This document shows, piece after piece, positions 1-8,254 of a stretch of 64,000 nucleotides of DNA. The stretch spans positions 124,001 to 188,000 of the forward strand of contig NZ_FNWV01000005.1 in assembly GCF_900108555.1 (NCBI RefSeq), given 5' to 3'. The notes beneath the pieces are model-generated. The model was not told where the DNA came from and ran no database searches. It was given only the letters and a program-made list of their open reading frames with translations. Each line of letters starts with the position of its first letter. Position 1 is the first letter of the stretch. The translations under genes were made by a program, and so were the position numbers. The stretch comes from Ruminococcus flavefaciens. Lineage in GTDB: Bacteria > Bacillota > Clostridia > Oscillospirales > Ruminococcaceae.

Positions 1-481
1 TTTCATCAAGGAGATAAGACTTGTTGTTATCGATCACTATGATATCTCCATAATGCGGACCCGAATAAACAGTTGTCATGAATATTCTGTTGCCGTTAAA
101 CAAAGTATCGTTCATAGAGTTTCCGTCAACAACTACAGGGTGGAGCAAATATGTGAAAATCATAACAATGACGAATACAGTGAGAAGTGTGGACTCAACT
201 ATCTCAAGGATATCATCAACGAGCTTGCTTTCTTTCTTAACAGACTCTTCTGAATCCTCTTCGTTATCATCATCGTCTTCCTCTTCGTCGTCCTCGTCTT
301 CTGCGTCATCATCGCTGTCATCATCATCATCATCAACAGCATCTTCTATGAGCTCTACAGTCTCTTCGGCTGCTTCTTCAACTGTTTCCTCCACTGTCTC
401 ACTGACAGCTTCCACGGCAGTTTCTTCTATATCGTTTTCTGTTTCGCCATTCTGTAATACGTTCTTTATTTCATCAGCCAT
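1..481 (-). CDS. lepB: Signal peptidase I (3' end cut off by window edge)
   Basis: Read on the minus strand from an ATG at 481, this encodes 160 residues before the window ends. It begins with about 85 residues very rich in Asp and Glu, then one hydrophobic membrane segment (about residues 95-112), then VDGNSMNDTLFNGNR, the signal peptidase I box holding the catalytic Ser, followed by the GDIIVI strand. The family cleaves signal peptides outside the membrane, so the acidic N-terminus should be cytoplasmic. The Lys of the catalytic dyad lies beyond the edge. It follows rplS in the same direction, a common Firmicutes order, but a terminator separates the two. The long acidic N-terminal extension is unusual for the family. 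Confidence 0.85.
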   Translation of the reverse strand, partial: MADEIKNVLQNGETENDIEETAVEAVSETVEETVEEAAEETVELIEDAVDDDDDDSDDDAEDEDDEEEDDDDNEEDSEESVKKESKLVDDILEIVESTLLTVFVIVMIFTYLLHPVVVDGNSMNDTLFNGNRIFMTTVYSGPHYGDIIVIDNNKSYLLDE

Positions 482-519
482 AATGCTGCCTCCAGACTAT
501 AAAATATTAATATGTAGCA

Positions 520-581
520 AAAAAGGGACTTTAAGTCCCTCAAGGAAAGAAGATGAGTCAGCCGAAGCGAGTCGGCTGAAC
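520..581 (-). terminator. rplS terminator plus a second hairpin
   Basis: On the minus strand GGGACTT and AAGTCCC pair around a short loop and are followed by six U, a typical intrinsic terminator (about 520-541). A second stem, AGCCGA with TCGGCT, lies at 556-578, just after the rplS stop. Confidence 0.75.
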
Positions 582-596
582 TCAGTCTGCAACCTG

Positions 597-941
597 TTAG
601 CGGATCTGTTCCTTAACCTTAGCAGCCTTACCAACTCTGTCTCTGAGGTAGTAGAGCTTAGCTCTGCGAACTTTACCGTATCTTACAACCTCTACCTTGT
701 CAACAACAGGAGAGTGAAGTGGGAATACTCTTTCGATACCGCAGCCGTGAGCTACACGTCTAACAGTGAAAGTTTCGCTGATTCCACCATGCTTCTTTGC
801 AATTACAGTACCCTCGAAGATCTGGATACGGCTCTTATCGCCTTCCTTGATCTGAACGTGTACCTTTACGGTATCACCTACGTTGAACTGTGGAACATTT
901 TCCTTCATGCTTGATTCGCTGATTAACTTGAGTGCATCCAT
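597..941 (-). CDS. rplS: 50S ribosomal protein L19
   Basis: The 114-residue product matches L19 along its whole length: the N-terminal MDALKLI helix, the [16 protein letters not shown] barrel strand, the [11 protein letters not shown] core and the C-terminal [18 protein letters not shown] segment that contacts 23S rRNA. L19 sits at the interface of the 30S and 50S subunits. Length is normal for the family. A GGAGG sequence stands a few bases before the ATG. The gene has its own promoter and a long structured leader and ends at a terminator before lepB, so it is probably mostly monocistronic here. Confidence 0.97.
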   Translation of the reverse strand: MDALKLISESSMKENVPQFNVGDTVKVHVQIKEGDKSRIQIFEGTVIAKKHGGISETFTVRRVAHGCGIERVFPLHSPVVDKVEVVRYGKVRRAKLYYLRDRVGKAAKVKEQIR

Positions 942-1150
942 TTTATTTTCCTCCTAAAATTTCCGAACATTCTTACCTGTCCCGCATTGACCGTTCAGCA
1001 TTCGGCGTATGCAGGAATAATATAATAAATAAGTGTACATAGTACACAGGCTCAGAAATGAGCATCAGGCAGCGGACTATCCGATTTAATGTCTTTCGGC
1101 ATTAACCCTCATTCGGGCATAAAGATGCCCGAACGGATTTCAAATGCTTT
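942..1150 (-). promoter_or_regulatory. Structured 5' leader of rplS
   Basis: About 200 nt of transcribed leader precede rplS. On the minus strand it shows a strong hairpin TTCGGGCAT/ATGCCCGAA (about 1110-1132) and a second TTAATGCCGAAAGACATTAA (about 1088-1107). L19 leaders are known autoregulatory elements in Firmicutes. Assignment to that class is by position and structure only. Confidence 0.5.
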
Positions 1151-1153
1151 TAT

Positions 1154-1182
1154 ATCATACCACACTTTGACAAAAAATGCAA
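1154..1182 (-). promoter_or_regulatory. rplS promoter
   Basis: On the minus strand TTGCAT (-35, 1177-1182) and TATGAT (-10, 1154-1159) are separated by 17 bp, just upstream of the structured rplS leader. Confidence 0.6.
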
Positions 1183-1216
1183 GTGTTTTTTGTGCAAAAA
1201 TATATATTTAATATAT

Positions 1217-2008
1217 TTACTTCTTTCTGAGTATCGCCATTGCTGCATGATGAAGTATCTCAAGATCGTCCGAAGGCGTCTTTTCGAGCATTTCCATGTG
1301 CTCCCTCTCCCATGCTGCTATCTCTTCTTCGGTCATTGAAGCTCCAACTCCGCGGCAGGCTTTCATTCTTCCGTTCCAGCTTTCACGGGTAAACGGCACT
1401 ATAAGATCATAATCCTCGGCATACTCAACATCAAAGTATTCATTTGCGATCTCGGGAACAAATACAGGCTTGCGAGTATAACCTCCGCCAGTCCACTTTG
1501 GATTATACTTCAGAACCAGTTTTTCACTTTCACCTGCAAGCTTGTCATCATCAGGAAGCCATGCCATGAAAAGAATGACAAGTCTGCCGCCTTTTTTCAG
1601 AAGCTTCGCAAGCTTAGGGATAACTTTATCATAATCAAAGTAGAAAAAACACTGGCAAGCGGTGATAACATCGAAACTTTCCTCAGAAAAGTCGAGGTCT
1701 TCTGCCGCAGAGACTACAAAATCAATTTTCATGCCATTTTCTTCGGCAAGCGATTTTGCCTGAGCAATCTGGTTTTCGGATATGTCCGAACCTGTCCACT
1801 CAGCCCCGTATTTGTACATATTCCGCGGCACAACGCCTGTTCCCGTGCCGATGTCAAGAACCCTCTGTCCCTTGACACAAATTCCTCTTTCTGCGACTTT
1901 TCCGAAGAAAACAGGCGGATAAATATCGCGAAATTTAGCATAATCGGAAGATGTACGTCCCCAGTCGAAGGCTTTGCCTCCGTCTATATCATTCTTGAAA
2001 ATATCCAT
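1217..2008 (-). CDS. Class I SAM-dependent methyltransferase
   Basis: A 263-residue protein with the Rossmann motif I VLDIGTGTG at residues 50-58 that binds S-adenosylmethionine, an acidic motif II at WTGSDIS and a post-motif FDVITACQCFFYFD region typical of Methyltransf_11/25 enzymes. The substrate cannot be read from sequence. It lies 15 bp downstream of the DUF2344 gene on the same strand and may be the last gene of the radical-SAM operon. No signal peptide or membrane segment is visible, so it is cytoplasmic. Confidence 0.85.
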   Translation of the reverse strand: MDIFKNDIDGGKAFDWGRTSSDYAKFRDIYPPVFFGKVAERGICVKGQRVLDIGTGTGVVPRNMYKYGAEWTGSDISENQIAQAKSLAEENGMKIDFVVSAAEDLDFSEESFDVITACQCFFYFDYDKVIPKLAKLLKKGGRLVILFMAWLPDDDKLAGESEKLVLKYNPKWTGGGYTRKPVFVPEIANEYFDVEYAEDYDLIVPFTRESWNGRMKACRGVGASMTEEEIAAWEREHMEMLEKTPSDDLEILHHAAMAILRKK

Positions 2009-2022
2009 TTTATATCCTTTTC

Positions 2023-2682
2023 TTAGTCAAATACCGAATTATCGGCACATAATATAGCTATTCTTCGTATGTTTTGGGGTTCAAAGGCAATATCTGCAGC
2101 CTTTTTTAAAGCTTCAATAAAAAGTGTCGGATTGTAATTGGTCTGCGTACCTGCGGGCAGATACATTGAAATATTGACCGAATTATCACCTTTTTCACAA
2201 GAAAGAATCTCCATATCTGGTTTGATATCAACAGTTTTTATACCCTTTTTGGTTTTCTTTTCAATGAGTATCTCAGGGCTTGCAATTAGCTCCTGAGCAG
2301 CAGCAAAAAGTCTGTCTGTGTCATCAGATACAAGTGAGAAGCTGTATTCAGCCTTTGCGATAGCGGTTATCTTCTGCTTCTGCTCTGCGACCTTGACGAT
2401 ACGCATACCTTCGGGCATTACTGCGTTGAGCTTGTCCCTTATCTCGTCAAAAGACAGCTCCTCGTTGAGATTGAAGTCAAGTATCTCGCAGCTGCTCTCA
2501 AATCCAAGAGAAAGTGCCAGCGCAAAGCTGTAATAAGGGTGAGGATTAAAGCCCTCAGTGTACCATATTGGCAGTCGTGAGCGTCTGAAAGTCCTGAGCA
2601 TACAACGGTTAAGGTCAAGGTGGGAAATGTATTTTGCGCGTCCGCATTTTTCAAACGTAGCTCTTACACGTATCAAAAACAT
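2023..2682 (-). CDS. TIGR03936 (DUF2344) radical-SAM-associated protein
   Basis: The 219-residue product has the hallmark N-terminus of this family (RVRATFEKCGRAKYISHLDL followed by a GFNPHPYYSFALALSLG segment). The family has no proven function. It occurs almost always next to, or fused to, the TIGR03960 radical-SAM protein. That is the case here: its start overlaps the end of the upstream radical-SAM gene by 10 bp, implying translational coupling. It probably acts with that enzyme, possibly on RNA, but this is inference. Confidence 0.85.
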   Translation of the reverse strand: MFLIRVRATFEKCGRAKYISHLDLNRCMLRTFRRSRLPIWYTEGFNPHPYYSFALALSLGFESSCEILDFNLNEELSFDEIRDKLNAVMPEGMRIVKVAEQKQKITAIAKAEYSFSLVSDDTDRLFAAAQELIASPEILIEKKTKKGIKTVDIKPDMEILSCEKGDNSVNISMYLPAGTQTNYNPTLFIEALKKAADIAFEPQNIRRIAILCADNSVFD

Positions 2683-4511
2683 TCCCTCCCTACTTTTTTA
2701 TTTACACCGCAGCCCGAACATCTCAGGCGGCAGTTCGGCGTAGTTTTCGACTGATGAGCCGTTTTGTTCTCGCGGATAAGGAATTCCTTTGAAACAAGAT
2801 AGTCCAGATGATCCCACGGGAGTATCTCATCATACTCAAAACGCCTATTTGCGTAAAATGATGTATCTATACCGCACTCCTTAAAAGCTTCCATCCATTT
2901 GTCAAAGTGAAAATACTCTTCCCAGCTGTCGAACTTACAGCCCATTTTCCATGCAGTATAGACCACGTTGCAAAGCCTTCTGTCACCTTTGGCAAGTATT
3001 ACCTCAAGCATACTTACGTCAGGATTGTGATAGCTGACCTTGACCTTTTTCGTCTTTACGGAGTCAAGGAGAAGCTTCTGCTTATGCTCTATCATCTCAC
3101 GTGTATCCTGCGGCTCGAACTGGAACGGAGTAAAGGGCTTTGGAACAAAAGTCGCACAGCTTATTGATATCTGAACTCCCCTGCCCTTAGGACGGTTCTC
3201 AATACTGTAGAAAAGGTCGATTATACGGTTAGCAAGCTCAGCGATACCGACGATATCCTCGTCAGTCTCAGTGGGAAGTCCCATCATAAAATAGAGCTTT
3301 ACCGATGAATAGCCGCCCTCGAATGCGATACGACAGGTATTCATTATCTCTTCCTCGCTGACGTTCTTGTTTATAACATCGCGGAGACGCTGTGTACCGC
3401 CTTCTGCGGCAAAAGTAAGTCCGCTTTTACGGACTCTTTTTATCTTTTCGAGCAGAGATTCCGAGAAGTTATCAACTCGCAGTGATGGCAGTGAAAGATT
3501 TATCTTTTCGCTTACAGTATAGTCAAGCAGCTTTGTGAGCATAGGGTCGATCTCTGAGTGGTCACTTGTACTCAATGAAGCCAGTGACACCTCATCATAG
3601 CCCGTATTTTCGCAAAGGCACTTGGTTTGATATACGACTGTATCTGCGTGTTTCTCTCGAAATGGGCGGTATATAAATCCTGCCTGACAAAATCTGCATC
3701 CGCGTATACAGCCTCTCAGCACCTCTACAGAAGCACGGTCCTGTACTATCTCAGTAAAAGGTACTACAAAATTCTTCGGGTAATAGGAGCTGTCCATGTC
3801 CCTGATTATACGCTTCCTTATGACCTCAGGCGCCCCCTCGGATACGTTCATTTTTTCGATAGTACCGTCAGATTTATAGGTGAAGCTGTAGAACTGCGGC
3901 ACATAAACTCCCTCGATCTGAGCGGCTTTTCTGAGGAAATCCAATCTTGAAGCCCCCTGCTTCTTCATCTCAGCATAAAGATCCATGAGTTCAAGGTTGA
4001 CTTCCTCACCCTCACCGAGAACGAATATATCAAAGAAATCCGCAAGCGGCTCAGGATTGCATACACATGGTCCGCCCGCAATAACTATCTGTGTGAGCTC
4101 GTTTGTCCTGTCCTTGGCGTATACAGGGATACCTGCAAGGTCAAGCATATTGAGGACATTGGTGTATGAAAGCTCATACTGCATCGTAAACCCGATAAAA
4201 TCAAAATCTTTTATAGGATCAAGGCTTTCAAGGGCATATAACGGGATATCATTCTCACGCATTATAGCCTCAAAATCCTCACCGGGCGCAAAACATCGTT
4301 CGCACCAGTAGTTTTCACGCTCATTTGTGAGCGAATACAGTATCTTCATGCCCAGATGTGACATTCCGATATCATATGTATCAGGAAAGCAAAAGGCAAA
4401 TCTCACGTCTATCTTTGATTTGTCCTTTATAATGCTTCCGACCTCGCCTCCGATATATCTCGACGGCTTCTGCACCTCAAGAAGGTGTTTTTCAATCTTA
4501 TCTTTAAGCAT
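2673..4511 (-). CDS. TIGR03960 family B12-binding radical SAM protein
   Basis: The protein (612 residues from the ATG at 4511, chosen because GCGGAGG stands just before it) has an N-terminal B12-binding-like region (about residues 35-200, with FCFPDTYDIGMSHLG) and a radical-SAM barrel whose CxxxCxxC cluster is C268, C272 and C275 in RGCIRGCRFCQAGF. A C-terminal CRLRCSGCGVNKK cysteine motif may hold another metal site. The family has no experimentally fixed substrate. It overlaps its DUF2344 partner by 10 bp, so the two likely form one enzyme system. Confidence 0.9.
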   Translation of the reverse strand: MLKDKIEKHLLEVQKPSRYIGGEVGSIIKDKSKIDVRFAFCFPDTYDIGMSHLGMKILYSLTNERENYWCERCFAPGEDFEAIMRENDIPLYALESLDPIKDFDFIGFTMQYELSYTNVLNMLDLAGIPVYAKDRTNELTQIVIAGGPCVCNPEPLADFFDIFVLGEGEEVNLELMDLYAEMKKQGASRLDFLRKAAQIEGVYVPQFYSFTYKSDGTIEKMNVSEGAPEVIRKRIIRDMDSSYYPKNFVVPFTEIVQDRASVEVLRGCIRGCRFCQAGFIYRPFREKHADTVVYQTKCLCENTGYDEVSLASLSTSDHSEIDPMLTKLLDYTVSEKINLSLPSLRVDNFSESLLEKIKRVRKSGLTFAAEGGTQRLRDVINKNVSEEEIMNTCRIAFEGGYSSVKLYFMMGLPTETDEDIVGIAELANRIIDLFYSIENRPKGRGVQISISCATFVPKPFTPFQFEPQDTREMIEHKQKLLLDSVKTKKVKVSYHNPDVSMLEVILAKGDRRLCNVVYTAWKMGCKFDSWEEYFHFDKWMEAFKECGIDTSFYANRRFEYDEILPWDHLDYLVSKEFLIRENKTAHQSKTTPNCRLRCSGCGVNKKVGRECF

Positions 4512-4524
4512 ACTGCCTCCGCTA

Positions 4525-5022
4525 TCAATAACGCTTATCATCAGGTATCAGCGACATAAAGCTTCTGTGCTCGCCTCTCCAGCCAATGGGAACAAAATTC
4601 TCAAAGTTTTCAGGTCGTGGGAACTGTGAATACATAGTATTACTGTCAAAATCAATGAACATGGAAGCTTCATAGTCTATCTTCTTATCGTCATGGGCCA
4701 CCATTCTGAGCAGTCTGAGCTCATCGGAAGAATACCTGCATTTAAACAGATGGGCAAGGAAATGACTTGCAGTAAAGCCGTCAAGGACTTCTATTCCCCA
4801 GCGTTTATCGCAGAACTGCTCATAAGTACCGATATCTTTTTCGAGCTGTGCCTGTGTCCTGCCGCTTTTTTTATAAGCAGCCTCCCACACGGCGTAAAGC
4901 TTCTTATAGTCCATTTTCCAGAGATTTTTCGGAGCTACATACCATTCAAAATGCTTTTTGAAAAGTACTCCGACTACTATATTTTCACCGTATTTCGGCA
5001 AGACCTTATCTATCTGTTCCAT
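4525..5022 (-). CDS. Conserved hypothetical protein
   Basis: About 165 residues from the ATG at 5022, which has AGGGA five bases upstream. A start at 5046 is also possible. The sequence is rich in aromatic and charged residues (HFEWYVAPKNLWKMDYKKLYAVWEAAYKK, DKRWGIEVLDGFTASHFLAH) with no membrane segment or signal peptide and no catalytic motif I can name. It overlaps the end of the GNAT gene upstream and stops 13 bp before the radical-SAM start, so it sits inside the same minus-strand operon. Function unknown. Confidence 0.7.
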   Translation of the reverse strand: MEQIDKVLPKYGENIVVGVLFKKHFEWYVAPKNLWKMDYKKLYAVWEAAYKKSGRTQAQLEKDIGTYEQFCDKRWGIEVLDGFTASHFLAHLFKCRYSSDELRLLRMVAHDDKKIDYEASMFIDFDSNTMYSQFPRPENFENFVPIGWRGEHRSFMSLIPDDKRY

Positions 5023-5479
5023 AATTCCCTGAAAGCTCCTTTTCAAAACATATCATATCACACAATTGAACTCCCGACTCAATGATCGGGTGATCGTAGT
5101 TATCAATGAAAAAATTTTTGATAACGCCGCATCTTCTGAAACCACAGCTTTCATAAAAAGGCACTGTCAGAGGACTGTCTCCCGTTCCGACAGTAAGCTT
5201 TTTAAAAGCTCCCGAAAACTTATCCTCAATATAGCCGATAAGCTTTCTTCCTATGCCCTGACGCTGATAACGCTCCGCAACAGATATATTTTTCAGTTCA
5301 AGGACAAGATCGCCCTCATCTGTCACTATGCACACAGCACAGACATCATCATCGTTCTTAACAACAAAAAGTCTGCCTCTGTCAAGGTACTTATATATCA
5401 TCTCCTCCTGTTCGTCACCGAGCAAGAGCAGATAGATATAATCTTCTTTGTGTTCTGAAACTTCGGAAATACACATCAT
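5006..5479 (-). CDS. GNAT family N-acetyltransferase
   Basis: A 157-residue protein with the GNAT acetyl-CoA pyrophosphate loop RYQRQGIGRKLIG (about residues 91-103) preceded by the beta-strand VLELKNISV, and a C-terminal PFYESCGFRR segment typical of motif B. The acceptor amine is not predictable. The start ATG overlaps the cdd stop codon as ATGA, a classical translational coupling arrangement. Confidence 0.85.
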   Translation of the reverse strand: MMCISEVSEHKEDYIYLLLLGDEQEEMIYKYLDRGRLFVVKNDDDVCAVCIVTDEGDLVLELKNISVAERYQRQGIGRKLIGYIEDKFSGAFKKLTVGTGDSPLTVPFYESCGFRRCGVIKNFFIDNYDHPIIESGVQLCDMICFEKELSGNYGTDR

Positions 5480-5868
5480 TTCATGCTGTCCTCGCAGAAA
5501 CGTTTCGGCAGGAAGTCTGAAAGCCTGTATTCACCGTCAGCCAGAACTATTACAAGATCATCTCCGCAGAACTCACTGAGCACCTGTAAACAAGCTCCGC
5601 AGGGATAACAAGGCTTTGAGAAATCGCCGTCACCGCTTCCTGCTATAGCAATAGCCGAAAACTTTGTATATCCCTCAGATACTGCCTTAAATACAGCTGT
5701 GCGCTCTGCACAGTTAGTAAGTGAAAAAGATGCATTCTCAATGTTGCAGCCCTTGAATATCACGCCCTCAGCAGTGAGCAAAGCTGCTCCTACCGAAAAG
5801 CCCGAATACTTTGAATAAGACATTTCAGCCGCTTTTACTGCCTGTGCCAGAAGTTCCCTATGCTCCAT
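5476..5868 (-). CDS. cdd: Cytidine deaminase
   Basis: The 130-residue protein is the small homotetrameric type. It hydrolyses cytidine and deoxycytidine to uridine and deoxyuridine in pyrimidine salvage. The zinc site is complete: C53 with the proton-shuttling E55 in NCAERTA, and C90 and C93 in PCGAC. The CNIENASFSL substrate loop is present. It lies 4 bp downstream of the UPF0291 gene and overlaps the next gene by 4 bp. Confidence 0.95.
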   Translation of the reverse strand: MEHRELLAQAVKAAEMSYSKYSGFSVGAALLTAEGVIFKGCNIENASFSLTNCAERTAVFKAVSEGYTKFSAIAIAGSGDGDFSKPCYPCGACLQVLSEFCGDDLVIVLADGEYRLSDFLPKRFCEDSMK

Positions 5869-5872
5869 AATA

Positions 5873-6085
5873 TCACCTGTTTCTGCCTACCTTACGTTTT
5901 TTGCCGTCAGGAGTCATTATATAAGTATTATCCAGCTGAGCAGCAAGATTTCCCGTAACCGCTCTTCTGTATTCGTTGCGAAGCTCTGTCTGTTCAGCCT
6001 TTTCCGCTTCAGTAAGTCCCTCGTTTTTAGACTTTCTTGCAAGCTCGTTTATACGATCTATTTTTTTCTGATCCAAATTAAACAC
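5873..6085 (-). CDS. UPF0291 / DUF896 family protein
   Basis: A 70-residue basic protein with the signature of the YnzC-like DUF896 family: two short helices ([40 protein letters not shown]) followed by a flexible tail. In Bacillus the family member yneA-operon protein YnzC is of uncertain role. The gene is the first of the run that continues through cdd and the GNAT gene. Length is normal. Confidence 0.85.
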   Translation of the reverse strand: MFNLDQKKIDRINELARKSKNEGLTEAEKAEQTELRNEYRRAVTGNLAAQLDNTYIMTPDGKKRKVGRNR

Positions 6086-6170
6086 TCCTATATAAATATA
6101 CTATTATTGTAACATCATTTCAAGATAATTTCAAGTATAAAGGCATTATTAAAAATAATAAATCAGAAGC

Positions 6171-6620
6171 TTACTTTTCAGACTTTACCTCTTTCTTTTT
6201 AGGCTGGACGTATGCAGCAAATTTATCGTATATCTCAGGGTATTTATTTTTAAGACGTATCGGTCTCATATTGCTGTCAGTAAAACAGTGTACCGAATGT
6301 CCGTAAACATTTACTTCACCTGTTTTGCCGCTTACAATACGGTAATCCAGTTCAAGTGTAGTGCCGTTGACCTTCGTCAGAGTCCCGTAGACTGAGAAAG
6401 GCTCGTCAAATACAAGGGGACGCTTGTACTCACAGTTAAGTGAAAGCGTGTGAAGAAGTATGCCCAAGCTCTCAAGCAAATCAAACGCAACTTCACCCTG
6501 TTTAAGATGATCTACTCTTGCTTCATCAAAATAACGAATATAGTTTGAATGATGAACTACCCCCATTTTGTCGGTCTCATAATAAAATACGTTTCTTGTG
6601 TAAGGTCTTAATTCTTTCAT
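6171..6620 (-). CDS. Acyl-CoA thioesterase, 4HBT/YbgC type
   Basis: A 149-residue hot-dog fold protein. The active-site segment YYETDKMGVVHHSNYIRYFDEARVDHL matches 4-hydroxybenzoyl-CoA thioesterases, with the catalytic Asp in ETD and the helix-start HHSNY. Such enzymes hydrolyse acyl-CoA. The true acyl chain is unknown. A Lys/Glu-rich C-terminal tail is extra. The gene has a consensus promoter directly upstream and diverges from the SDR gene. Confidence 0.88.
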   Translation of the reverse strand: MKELRPYTRNVFYYETDKMGVVHHSNYIRYFDEARVDHLKQGEVAFDLLESLGILLHTLSLNCEYKRPLVFDEPFSVYGTLTKVNGTTLELDYRIVSGKTGEVNVYGHSVHCFTDSNMRPIRLKNKYPEIYDKFAAYVQPKKKEVKSEK

Positions 6621-6656
6621 AGATATCTCTCATTAAATAAAAAATCATACTTTAAT

Positions 6657-6746
6657 ATACTATCATACAGTATCACAAATGTCAATATTTTTATAATAAT
6701 CTCTTTTCAATATATCTTTGATTTATTTTGATTTGTGTGCTATAAT
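6657..6746. promoter_or_regulatory. Divergent promoters between thioesterase and SDR genes
   Basis: Minus strand: TTGACA (6680-6685), 17 bp, TAGTAT (6657-6662), for the thioesterase. Plus strand: TTGATT (6718-6723), 17 bp, TATAAT (6741-6746), for the SDR gene. Confidence 0.75.
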
Positions 6747-6776
6747 AAAAAGGGATTTTTTGAACAGGAGGTCAAT

Positions 6777-7481
6777 ATGAAAAAAGCTCTCGTAACAGGC
6801 GGTGCAGGCGGTATAGGTGAAGCTATCTGCCGCAGACTTGCTGCCGACGATTATTATGTATACATAAACTACAACAACTCAAAAGAAAAAGCGGAAAAGC
6901 TTGCTTCCGAAATAGACGGACAGGCTGTTCGTTTCGATATTTCCGATAATGATACAGTAAGAAATGCTATTGAAAGCATCGGACATATCGACCTGCTTAT
7001 CAACAATGCAGGTGTATCCGAAATAGACCTTTTTACATCTATCAAGCAGGAAAGTGCGAATAAGATACTCGATATAAACCTGAAAGGAACGTTAAACTGT
7101 GCAAGAGCTGTTCTGCCTTCAATGATAAACCAAAAAAGAGGAAATATAATAAATATATCCTCAATGTGGGGGCAGTGCGGAGCTTCCTGCGAAGTTGACT
7201 ATTCTGCTTCCAAGGCAGGCATAATAGGCTTCACAAAAGCACTTGCAAAAGAAGTTGCACCGTCTGGCATACGTGTAAACTGCATAGCTCCGGGATTTAT
7301 TATGACAGAGATGAACAGCAGATTTTCCGAGGATGATCTTAAACTGATACGTGACGATATCCCACTCGGCATATTCGGTGAACCGCGGCATATAGCCGAT
7401 GCAGTCGCTTTTCTTGCTTCGGATCAGGCAGAATACATAACAGGTCAGATATTAGCCGTAAACGGCGGAATGGTAATTTAA
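6777..7481 (+). CDS. SDR family oxidoreductase, FabG-like
   Basis: From the ATG at 6777 (ACAGGAGG lies seven bases before it) the protein has about 234 residues. It has the nucleotide-binding TGGAGGIG loop at the N-terminus, NNAG, a catalytic Ser in INISSMWG, YSASK (YxxxK) and the IAPGFIMTEM lid segment of 3-oxoacyl-ACP reductase-like short-chain dehydrogenases. It lacks the usual basic residue right after the first strand that fixes NADP preference, so cofactor is uncertain. The HD-domain gene follows after 11 bp. The enzyme may act in fatty-acid synthesis or on another carbonyl substrate. Confidence 0.85.
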   Translation: MKKALVTGGAGGIGEAICRRLAADDYYVYINYNNSKEKAEKLASEIDGQAVRFDISDNDTVRNAIESIGHIDLLINNAGVSEIDLFTSIKQESANKILDINLKGTLNCARAVLPSMINQKRGNIINISSMWGQCGASCEVDYSASKAGIIGFTKALAKEVAPSGIRVNCIAPGFIMTEMNSRFSEDDLKLIRDDIPLGIFGEPRHIADAVAFLASDQAEYITGQILAVNGGMVI

Positions 7482-7492
7482 GAGGTAATGAT

Positions 7493-8080
7493 ATGAAAGA
7501 CAGACTGAAAAAGCAGGTCGAATTTCTGCTTGAACTTGATAAAATGAAAAATCTGTACCGTCAGACCTATGTACTGCACGAAGACAGAAAGGAAAACGAT
7601 GCGGAACACAGCTGGCATCTGGCTATACTGGCATTCCTCCTCGCCGAGTATTCAAACGAAAAAATCGACATTACTCATGTAATGAAAATGGTACTGCTGC
7701 ATGATGTTGTTGAAATAGACGCAGGCGATACATATTGCTATGACAACGAGGGTTACAAATCAAAAGCTGAACGTGAGGAAAAAGCTGCACAGCGTATTTT
7801 CGGGCTTCTTCCCGACGATCAGCGCAAAGAGTTCTACGATCTGTGGCGCGAGTTTGAAGACTCTGAAACGCCTGATGCCCGCTTTGCTGCCATGCTTGAC
7901 AGAATACAGCCTCTGCTTCTGAATTATACCAAAGGCGGCATCTCATGGCAAGAACACGGAATTCACAAGCAACAGGTATTAAGCCGTAATATCGACTATT
8001 TCTCAGAGTCAGACGAACTCGCCGAACTGATTAAAAGCGTTATTGATGATGCAGCAGAAAAAGGGTGGCTGAAAACATAA
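7493..8080 (+). CDS. HD domain-containing protein (YfbR/HDDC2-like phosphohydrolase)
   Basis: A 195-residue protein with the metal-binding HD-domain ligands spread over EHSWHLA (first His), LLHDVVEIDAGD (His-Asp pair) and a distal Asp in AAMLDRIQPL. This pattern is shared with 5'-deoxynucleotidases of the HDDC2/YfbR group, which remove phosphate from deoxynucleoside monophosphates. Translated from its own ATG 11 bp after the SDR gene, probably in one mRNA. The nucleotide role is by family only. Confidence 0.82.
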   Translation: MKDRLKKQVEFLLELDKMKNLYRQTYVLHEDRKENDAEHSWHLAILAFLLAEYSNEKIDITHVMKMVLLHDVVEIDAGDTYCYDNEGYKSKAEREEKAAQRIFGLLPDDQRKEFYDLWREFEDSETPDARFAAMLDRIQPLLLNYTKGGISWQEHGIHKQQVLSRNIDYFSESDELAELIKSVIDDAAEKGWLKT

Positions 8081-8174
8081 ATCGACAAATTGCACAGTTT
8101 TCTCTTCCATTTGCAGTACACTATTACTAAACCGCCGAATTTAATGAATAAATGATGATAATTTATGTTAAAAC

Positions 8175-8203
8175 TTGAATTTTCACCTCTATTATGCTAT
8201 ATT
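8175..8203 (+). promoter_or_regulatory. Promoter of the LTA-synthase-like gene
   Basis: TTGAAT (8175-8180) and TATATT (8198-8203) with a 17-bp spacer, about 50 bp before the start codon, which has GAAGGATG upstream. Confidence 0.65.
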
Positions 8204-8254
8204 AGTAGTATAAAATAATATAAAAACAAGATTGATATAGAAGGATGATGACTA

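Noticed and set aside
78..914. Long Ser-rich plus-strand reading frame over lepB and rplS
   Set aside because: It is the antisense of the acidic-tail coding region (GAN/GAT codons read as Ser) and of rplS. Both minus-strand genes are clear.
942..1150. Metabolite riboswitch before rplS
   Set aside because: No known riboswitch core is visible. A ribosomal-protein leader is the simpler reading.
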